From Lentisphaeria bacterium (GTDB taxonomy: Bacteria; Verrucomicrobiota; Lentisphaeria; Victivallales; UBA1829): a stretch of 19,938 nucleotides of DNA. Below, piece after piece: positions 14,638 through 19,938 of this stretch. The stretch is taken from positions 1-19,938 of the forward strand of contig DPDG01000023.1 in the NCBI GenBank assembly GCA_003526375.1, read 5' to 3'. A program made the translations under genes and the position numbers. Within the stretch, counting starts at the first letter, position 1; each line of letters begins with the position of its first letter. Below the pieces are notes generated by a model. The model was not told where the DNA came from. It searched no databases and was given only the letters and a program-made list of their open reading frames with translations.

Positions 14638-17577
14638 TTATTTCGTTCTATTTTGAAATTGATTGATCAGATCAATACACCGTGCCCTCTGCTGCTCGGG
14701 CCGCTGCTTGTCATAGGGGTGTTTATATACGGTGTCCCGGAGTTCTTCACCGAGAAATTTCTTTGCTTCGGCGGCGGCAGGATGTGCGGGATGTTTTTTC
14801 AGCAGGGATTCCAGCAGTGCAAAGTATTTGATGTCGGTATGTCCCAGCCGGAAACATTCCATCCGGACCGAAGTAACCGGCTGTGAGCCAGCCATATACA
14901 TGATTCCGCCCTGACAGGCCTGTCTCCAGTTGGAAATGCCGTTGAAATTGTGCGGCTGGTCGATCAGCTGATAGAATGCCACGACCTGGAGATTGTGGAC
15001 CCATGTCCAAAGTCCGTGCAGGCGGAAATATTCATTCAGATTCTGGCGCATGGAAGTATAACAGACATAAAAGCCGACTTCTTTTCCTTTTTGGCGGAGT
15101 TCCCTGATGAAGGCGGCGTATTCCGGGGCGGTGAAATATCCTTTTCCCCAGAAAATCCAGACATCAAGAAGATCCTGAAGTTTCCGGAGCTTGTCAAGAG
15201 GAAGTTTCCGGGAATCGAACGTTGCCATCAGGCGCATTTCCGGCGCACTTTTCCGCGCAATGCACAGCGCTTTATACAGCTCGTCAAAATTCGACGGCGG
15301 GGGTTCGTCCCAGATTTCCACCATGTACTTTTCAGGCTTGACATTCAGTTTGCGAAGAGAATCCGCAAGGCTTCTGACACATTCCGCCCAACCCCGTTCC
15401 CATTCCGGGGTATTCTCTTTGAATTTGTTCATTCCCCAGAGATTCTTGAAGCGGGGATAAATGCTGTACTCCACAGCGAAACGTATTTTTCCGGCAATTC
15501 CGCATTCTTCCGCCCAGCTCCGCAGTTCCGTCATGCTCTTCACCGCGCGCGAATCATCAAAACTGCGGAGCGAACCGTCATCGTTGAACGCCATCTGGAA
15601 ATTCCATGGATGAAAATGAAAATCCCGGATCCCCAGTTCCGCCATGGTCCGGAACATCTCCTTGCCGCATGCCCTGTTGAACATATTGATCGGAATCACG
15701 GGTTCCGCCGGAAGTTTGAAATCCAGCACCTCCACCGTCAGCGGAAATTCCCGCCATTTCCCGATATATGAAAGACGGTCGGCATTCACCTGCGTCAGTT
15801 CCTCGCCGAGCGGTACAACCCGGACCATTCCGGAATAACGTCCCGGCGGCACTCCGGCGGTGTTGAAATTGATCCAGATCAAGCCGGAATCGTTCGCCGG
15901 AACACTGAAAATTCCGGCGGACGCCGGAACCAGCGGGTCAAACCGCAGACCATGCTGTTTCCCGTCTCCGTCCTTCACCTGCACGCCGCGCAGAATATGA
16001 ATCCGTTCCGCGGGAAATATTTTCCCGTCTGCATTTTTCAAGCCGGGACATTCGCTTCCGGCAGCTCCGGGATGAAACACGGAAACCCGGTATTCCTCAA
16101 AGCGTCCGGTATGATTGGAAAGCAGCAGGGTGAACGGACGGATTTCATTGCCCGCCGCAGTGACGGAAAACTCATTCTTCCGTTCCTGAAAATCCGGACG
16201 CACCGGAATTTCAGAGGAATGGGTCGGAAGGCATTCCGTCAGAGAAAAAACCTGATTTCCCGAAAGCAGACGGTGCAGTTCCAGCTCCAGACGGCGCAGT
16301 TCGTCGAATTTCTTCTGATTTCCGGCAAGCTTCTGAACATTCTCCGTCTGTTTCCTGAATTGTGCGGCATCGGGATTTGATGCCGCCATCTTTTGCAGAC
16401 GCGAGATTTCCTTTTCGAAATACCCGTCCCCGGTCAGAATACGGCCGAACAGCGCCGGATTGTGAAAATCGCGGTCGATCGGATTCCAGGTGAAATACCG
16501 CAATCCCTGATTCCTGTAATTCGCGGCATTGAATCCCAGCAGGATCCCCGACTGGACGGATGGTTTTGTCAGTCCTAACAAGGAAAACGGAATCGTGAAA
16601 CGCGCCAGCCAGACGGTGTCCCCGTTTCCGGGAAGTACTTCCGCATTCCATCGCTTGTCCGTCGGGGAAACCGGAATGCCGTTCCACATTCTTGTCCCGT
16701 CAAATGAAATGGAAAAATGATGGATTTCCTGCTGCCGCAAGGTCGGATCGAAAATGATTTCCATCCGGTCGCCGGCTTGGAATGACTTGCGGGGGGAATG
16801 ATTTCCAGATACTGTAACCTGAAATGTCTCATCCATGATTTTCACGGCAACAGATGTTGCATCCCCGGCATTTTGCCGGGAACGGAGTCCGGTAAAATCT
16901 TTTTGCGGAAATTCCCCGCAACTCAGCAGACGAACCGGCTGAACCTGAACATTTTTTCCGCTCTGAACGTTTTGAGGAACCGCCGGCGGAAGTTCTTCAA
17001 GAAGGATTTTGTCAATCAGCAGATAATCTCCGGGCGAAGGCAGGTTGCCGTCTTTGGCATTGCCGCGGACATTGACCGCCAGCGCAGCACGCATTGCAGC
17101 CGGTCCGGTCCGGAAGGTTCCTTTCTTGACAATGAATTCATCCGGTGTTACATCGAATTTGTCAATCGCCATCCCGTCATTGAGCGGAACGCGTCTGCGC
17201 CCTTCCCATTTTTTATCGCCCGACCACTCGATGATGTGGACAAAGGAACTTCCCGGCGGCAGTTTCCCTTTGCATTCCAGAGAATAGCGATAATCGGTAT
17301 TGGGCTTGACCGGCACACCGCCGTTTTTATCCGTGCCCCATAAAACACAGACGGAACAGGAATCCGGCTTTCCTTCTTTTTTCACCGGCTTGAGGAAATT
17401 CAGGCGCATGGTCTTGTTCCAAGTCCGGGGCTCGGTGAAATGCGTTATGCGGAATGTGTTCGGGACACAGTCAATCGTACAGGAACGGATCGACTGGTCG
17501 AATTCCGGATCCTGCAGAAGATTTGCCGCATGAAGCGACAATGCGAAGAAAAATGCGGGAAGAAAATACGTTTTCAT
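14638..17577 (-). CDS. Secreted DUF4091/GH123-like glycoside hydrolase with beta-sandwich modules
   Basis: This 979-residue protein begins with a signal peptide (MKTYFLPAFFFALSLHA). Next comes a beta-rich N-terminal module (about 20-195), then a CBM9-like sandwich (about 240-385; MEIIFDPTLRQQEIHHFSISFDG, WLARFTIPFSLLGL), a helical linker (about 385-440) and an Ig-like domain (about 465-620). The catalytic-looking barrel (about 625-900) contains VEIWDEPP with D757-E758, matching the adjacent Asp-Glu pair used by GH123 N-acetyl-hexosaminidases. The barrel's last part is DUF4091 (WTWVHNLQVVAFYQLIDQPHNFNGISNWRQACQGGIMY). Substrate is not certain. I chose ATG 17577, which overlaps the prepilin stop; an ATG at 17589 would add MGAL and weaken the signal peptide. 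The gene follows LacI and prepilin genes on one strand. Confidence 0.9.
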   Translation of the reverse strand: MKTYFLPAFFFALSLHAANLLQDPEFDQSIRSCTIDCVPNTFRITHFTEPRTWNKTMRLNFLKPVKKEGKPDSCSVCVLWGTDKNGGVPVKPNTDYRYSLECKGKLPPGSSFVHIIEWSGDKKWEGRRRVPLNDGMAIDKFDVTPDEFIVKKGTFRTGPAAMRAALAVNVRGNAKDGNLPSPGDYLLIDKILLEELPPAVPQNVQSGKNVQVQPVRLLSCGEFPQKDFTGLRSRQNAGDATSVAVKIMDETFQVTVSGNHSPRKSFQAGDRMEIIFDPTLRQQEIHHFSISFDGTRMWNGIPVSPTDKRWNAEVLPGNGDTVWLARFTIPFSLLGLTKPSVQSGILLGFNAANYRNQGLRYFTWNPIDRDFHNPALFGRILTGDGYFEKEISRLQKMAASNPDAAQFRKQTENVQKLAGNQKKFDELRRLELELHRLLSGNQVFSLTECLPTHSSEIPVRPDFQERKNEFSVTAAGNEIRPFTLLLSNHTGRFEEYRVSVFHPGAAGSECPGLKNADGKIFPAERIHILRGVQVKDGDGKQHGLRFDPLVPASAGIFSVPANDSGLIWINFNTAGVPPGRYSGMVRVVPLGEELTQVNADRLSYIGKWREFPLTVEVLDFKLPAEPVIPINMFNRACGKEMFRTMAELGIRDFHFHPWNFQMAFNDDGSLRSFDDSRAVKSMTELRSWAEECGIAGKIRFAVEYSIYPRFKNLWGMNKFKENTPEWERGWAECVRSLADSLRKLNVKPEKYMVEIWDEPPPSNFDELYKALCIARKSAPEMRLMATFDSRKLPLDKLRKLQDLLDVWIFWGKGYFTAPEYAAFIRELRQKGKEVGFYVCYTSMRQNLNEYFRLHGLWTWVHNLQVVAFYQLIDQPHNFNGISNWRQACQGGIMYMAGSQPVTSVRMECFRLGHTDIKYFALLESLLKKHPAHPAAAEAKKFLGEELRDTVYKHPYDKQRPEQQRARCIDLINQFQNRTK

Positions 17578-18320
17578 TAATGCACCCATATTGGAGTTGA
17601 AGCAGTGTTGTCACGCACAGGACGAAAATGGTAGGCGTTTGCAGAAGTGATGTCTTTTATTTTCAGATGAGCCACCGAGCCGTCGAACACAAGAACGTTG
17701 GCTCCATTTGAATGTCGCGCATCAATCGAACGCTGGCTGGCCGGAATACTTCCCGCCGGTTTCTGGTAAATCCTGTTTTGCGGATACTGTCCCATAAAAC
17801 CAATATAATAATCATAGCTGTGCGCCTTCGTTCTGTTCAATCCGTCAATAAAAAGGACTGGGTTCCGGGAAGCTCCCTGAAACTCCCTCTGAAGCTCTCT
17901 TTGCGTGATAACCGGAGCACGCATATTCGTCCGTTCATGACCGTAAGTCAGATAATTCATCGCATAATTTGTGTCATTGTTCACTTTGCCAATGGTCTCA
18001 TCCGAACGGCACTGGTAGATCTTGTAACTTTTAAGGTACCCCAGAGTAATGTAGTTGGAGTGCCATGATTTACCGTTGCAGTTGGAACCCAGAATATAAT
18101 CGGAATAATCCATGACATACTGCTGATAGGCCAGTCCCATCTGTTTCAGATTGGAGCGGCAGGAGATATCCTGCGCTTTTCCTCTCGCGGCGGACAGTGC
18201 CGGCAGCAGCATCGCCGCGAGAATCGCGATGATCGCAATCACAATCAATAATTCTATCAATGTAAACAATTGTTTTTCCCCGGAAACCTTTCCCGGACCC
18301 TCTCTCTTTTCCTTTTTCAT
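17577..18320 (-). CDS. Prepilin-type protein with H-x9-DG C-terminal motif
   Basis: This 247-residue protein has a basic leader and the type IV pilin/type II secretion N-terminal helix KQLFTLIELLIVIAIIAILAAMLLPALSAARGKAQ, then a globular domain ending in the H-x9-DG motif (H203...D213-G214; RHSNGANVLVFDGSVAHLK). This is the large family of prepilin-like proteins expanded in Lentisphaerota and Planctomycetota. The residue before the cleavage-site Phe is Leu rather than the Gly usually needed by prepilin peptidase. A very strong ribosome binding site, AAGGAGG (18327-18333), sits six bases before ATG 18320 and three before ATG 18323, so 18320 is preferred. The stop overlaps the start of the glycosidase gene. 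It may display or export proteins at the cell surface, perhaps with that glycosidase; this is inference. Confidence 0.92.
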   Translation of the reverse strand: MKKEKREGPGKVSGEKQLFTLIELLIVIAIIAILAAMLLPALSAARGKAQDISCRSNLKQMGLAYQQYVMDYSDYILGSNCNGKSWHSNYITLGYLKSYKIYQCRSDETIGKVNNDTNYAMNYLTYGHERTNMRAPVITQRELQREFQGASRNPVLFIDGLNRTKAHSYDYYIGFMGQYPQNRIYQKPAGSIPASQRSIDARHSNGANVLVFDGSVAHLKIKDITSANAYHFRPVRDNTASTPIWVH

Positions 18321-18338
18321 CATTCGCCTCCTTGTTGA

Positions 18339-18353
18339 TTTGTTTAAAACAAA
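18339..18353. promoter_or_regulatory. Palindrome between lacI-type and prepilin genes
   Basis: TTTGTTT-A-AAACAAA is a perfect 7+1+7 inverted repeat in the 39-base gap between the LacI stop and the prepilin start, just upstream of its ribosome binding site. It could be an operator. It is A+T-rich and lacks the T-run expected of a terminator. Confidence 0.35.
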
Positions 18354-18359
18354 AAGTTA

Positions 18360-19328
18360 TTATGTGGATTCCCTGATTATCAGACGGCAGGGAACAGTAA
18401 CCAGACGGTGACGGGCAGAATCATTCATCGAAGCCAGAAGTTCCTCTGCCAGCAGCTCCGCAATGGCTTCTCTCGGCTGATCCACGGTAGTCAGGGCAGG
18501 ATGCAGGTAACGTCCCGTTTCGATATTGTCAAAACCGGCAAGGGAAAGACGCCCCGGAATGGAATATCCGGCTTCCCCCGCCGCTCTCATGGCGCCGATC
18601 GCAATCTCGTCGTTGTGCGCAAAGACACCGTCGGTGTCCGGAGATCCGGCAAGAACACTCCGCATCATTTCATAACCGCTGTTCAGGGAATCGCGTCCGG
18701 GGACAGCCAGTTCCGGGCGGAAAGGAATCCCAGCCTCATTCAAAGCTCTGCAATACCCCCGGAAACGCTGTTCCTCCTGAGAGGAAACGCCCAGAAAAGC
18801 AATCCGTCTCCTGCCGCGCGCAATCAGGTAACGGGTCATTTCCAATCCCGCCTGAAAACGGTCCGGCAGAATCTGGCTGGCGGCAAGGTTCAGCGGCTTA
18901 TCGCCTCCGTAAAACACCAGTGCCGTATCCCGGCTGCACATCGGGAACAGTTCACCGGCGATACTTCCGATGGCGATGATTCCGGCGACACGCAGTTTCT
19001 TCAGATAATCCGCCAGTTGCTCCAGTCCGCCTCTTTCCTGAATCTGGGAAAAATAAAGCAGATAACCGCGGGGCGTCAGGAGTTTTTGAAGCTCCTGAAA
19101 AAGTTCGGCATAAAACTTGTTGACCAGCGACGGCAGGATCACACCGATGACATTGCTCCTGCCCTGACGCAGAAGCTGTCCCGCAAGGTTCGGATGATAT
19201 CCGGAATCCTCCGCCAGTTTGCGGATCGTTTCGCTCAGGACACGCGATATCCGCGGCGATCCTTTCAATGCCATGGATACCGTCGCCTGTGAAATGTTCA
19301 GTTTTTCCGCAATCAATTTCTGGTTCAT
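18360..19328 (-). CDS. LacI-family transcriptional regulator
   Basis: This 322-residue protein has the N-terminal LacI helix-turn-helix and hinge (1-60: KLIAEKLNISQATVSMALKGSPRISRVLSETIRKLAEDSGYHPNLAGQLLR), followed by a periplasmic-binding-protein-like sensor (NVIGVILPSLVNKFYAELFQEL ... GVFAHNDEIAIGAMRAAGEAGYSIPGRLSLAGFDNIETGRYLHPALTTVDQP). Such proteins repress sugar-use genes until a sugar or derivative binds. The gene lies immediately upstream of the prepilin, glycosidase and propeller genes on the same strand, so these are the likely targets. A perfect palindrome abutting its own promoter points to autoregulation. The start ATG 19328 fits the family, with only a weak ribosome binding site. 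The effector is unknown. Confidence 0.95.
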   Translation of the reverse strand: MNQKLIAEKLNISQATVSMALKGSPRISRVLSETIRKLAEDSGYHPNLAGQLLRQGRSNVIGVILPSLVNKFYAELFQELQKLLTPRGYLLYFSQIQERGGLEQLADYLKKLRVAGIIAIGSIAGELFPMCSRDTALVFYGGDKPLNLAASQILPDRFQAGLEMTRYLIARGRRRIAFLGVSSQEEQRFRGYCRALNEAGIPFRPELAVPGRDSLNSGYEMMRSVLAGSPDTDGVFAHNDEIAIGAMRAAGEAGYSIPGRLSLAGFDNIETGRYLHPALTTVDQPREAIAELLAEELLASMNDSARHRLVTVPCRLIIREST

Positions 19329-19346
19329 CTGATAAAAGCCTTTTGC

Positions 19347-19358
19347 TTATACGTATAA
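19347..19358. promoter_or_regulatory. Perfect palindromic operator, probably for the LacI regulator
   Basis: TTATACGTATAA is a perfect 12-base palindrome with a central CpG, as in many LacI-family operators. It abuts the -10 box of the regulator's promoter and covers the predicted transcript start, a classic repressor position. No second copy was noticed in the window. Confidence 0.55.
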
Positions 19359-19387
19359 ATTATAATTGATAAACAGTCTTTTGTCAA
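19359..19387 (-). promoter_or_regulatory. Perfect-consensus sigma-70 promoter of the LacI-type gene
   Basis: On the minus strand TTGACA (19382-19387), exactly 17 bases and TATAAT (19359-19364) match the consensus at all twelve positions. The start should fall near 19352, inside the adjoining palindrome. The ribosome binding site is weak, so strong transcription may be offset by poor translation and repression. Confidence 0.8.
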
Positions 19388-19473
19388 TAGCGGAACCGAA
19401 AAAAAGAGGAGATTTTTTCAAGTATGGGACAGTGTTATAGTATCGCAAATAGTTTTCGCAGGGAGTTGGAAAC

Positions 19474-19553
19474 AGTTTTAACAAATAGTCTGGAGTTTGT
19501 GAAAACTGATTGTAATTGAGCGGTGGGAGAAATAAAAAAGAGTTTTAACAAAT
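19474..19553. repeat. Direct repeat pair AGTTTTAACAAAT
   Basis: The 13-mer AGTTTTAACAAAT occurs at 19474-19486 and again at 19541-19553, 67 bases apart, in the otherwise empty gap 19329-19576. Its complement, ATTTGTTAAAACT, resembles half of the palindrome at 18339-18353, so these could be weak sites of the same regulator. Chance in A+T-rich DNA is also possible. Confidence 0.35.
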
Positions 19554-19576
19554 CAGATGGGATGGCTGCGGAGGAG

Positions 19577-19855
19577 TTACCGGACAATACAATAAACAGT
19601 GGCGGCAGTCAGGATGAATAGAGCAAGAATGAGATAGACATAATAGACCCCGGATGGATCGCCGGTATAAAGGATCCATAGAGCGGCAGGAATCAGTAAA
19701 AACAGAAGAAAAAGCAGATAGATCAGCCAACTGGCATCGGACCGCATATTATAATCTTCCGCCGGATTTTTCCCGGGTATTGCTTTTATCTTCTCCTCCC
19801 GCGGCTTGCCGCCGAGAGACTCATCATAAATGGAATCAATCACTTTCTTTTTCAT
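19577..19855 (-). CDS. Small hypothetical two-TM membrane protein
   Basis: This 92-residue protein has a charged N-terminal half (MKKKVIDSIYDESLGGKPREEKIKAIPGKNPAEDY), then two hydrophobic helices (WLIYLLFLLFLLIPAALWIL and VYYVYLILALFILTAATVYCIV) joined by a short TGDPSG turn. I recognise no family. The ATG at 19855 follows a purine-rich ribosome binding site GAGGGGGAAG by a few bases, which supports a real gene. It stands alone between the LacI gene and the terminator at the right edge. No terminator is clear after it. Confidence 0.72.
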   Translation of the reverse strand: MKKKVIDSIYDESLGGKPREEKIKAIPGKNPAEDYNMRSDASWLIYLLFLLFLLIPAALWILYTGDPSGVYYVYLILALFILTAATVYCIVR

Positions 19856-19886
19856 TATCTTCCCCCTCTATAAAAGATAATACATC

Positions 19887-19915
19887 AATATGTTTTTACA
19901 AGACACGGGAAACAA
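19887..19915 (-). promoter_or_regulatory. Possible promoter of the small two-TM protein gene
   Basis: On the minus strand TTGTTT (19910-19915), a 17-base spacer and CATATT (19887-19892) lie about 30 bases before the ATG at 19855. It overlaps the T-run of the preceding terminator. Confidence 0.3.
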
Positions 19916-19938
19916 AAAAAGCCCGGATTGCTCCGGGC
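19914..19938 (-). terminator. Intrinsic terminator of a gene beyond the right edge
   Basis: On the minus strand a 7-bp stem GCCCGGA-TTGC-TCCGGGC (19921-19938) is followed by seven T residues (19914-19920). The stem may extend past the window end. It would end transcription of a leftward gene lying outside the window. Confidence 0.75.

Noticed and set aside
18408..19292. A 294-codon rightward ORF antisense to the lacI-type gene.
   Set aside because: The LacI-family protein on the other strand is unambiguous.
19424..19519. A 31-codon rightward ORF beginning MGQCYSIANSFRRELE, with GAGGAG upstream.
   Set aside because: It is very short, the ribosome binding site is 12 bases away, and it has no recognisable motif. 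It also contains one copy of the direct repeat, so the region looks regulatory.

Overview
The window reads as chromosomal DNA from a PVC-type bacterium, most likely Lentisphaerota (Victivallis-like). The main evidence is a prepilin-type protein with an FTLIELLIVIAIIAILAAMLLPAL start and an H-x9-DG tail, the start of a second one at the left edge, a DUF4091/GH123-like glycosidase in one gene run with a LacI regulator, and a gene encoding an N-terminal ICDFLVLSAMSL membrane anchor. The taxonomic call is inference from gene content. No rRNA, tRNA, CRISPR array, insertion sequence or prophage was seen. Coding density is high and the longest gene-free gap is about 290 bp.

Left part (1-2880). A divergent pair shares face-to-face promoters: a hypothetical possible TIM-barrel protein (leftward) and an AraC-type regulator (rightward). 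Just downstream of the hypothetical gene, with a strong ribosome binding site, is a prepilin N-terminus that stops after 20 codons. It is a broken or recombined gene not visible as a normal ORF. A DMT/EamA-type transporter with its own promoter follows the regulator.

Middle part (2880-13300). A leftward run holds a three-TM hypothetical protein, an SGNH hydrolase and a lipoprotein dual-specificity-type phosphatase; the last two overlap by ATGA. A rightward amidophosphoribosyltransferase (PurF-type) lacks the N-terminal Cys nucleophile but keeps the four Cys expected for an Fe-S cluster. Its 3' region is rich in hairpins. Next is a GTGA-coupled pair: a four-TM protein with a MotA/TolQ/ExbB-like GLFGTV segment, then a membrane-anchored protein with a long coiled coil and a C-terminal domain that may be a degenerate trypsin-like fold. 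A polysaccharide flippase, a radical-SAM DNA modification/repair-type protein and an inositol-monophosphatase family protein follow.

Right part (13400-19938). A leftward set looks like a carbohydrate-use locus: a LacI regulator with a perfect-consensus promoter abutting a perfect palindrome, the prepilin-like protein, a secreted 979-residue DUF4091/GH123-like glycosidase, and a beta-propeller protein resembling oligogalacturonate-lyase relatives. A small two-TM protein and a terminator belonging to a gene outside the window close the region.

The two ends share a pattern: transcription regulator, possible sugar-acting TIM-barrel protein, and prepilin-like protein. The most unusual items are the PurF without Cys1, the ExbB-like/coiled-coil pair, and the truncated prepilin start.
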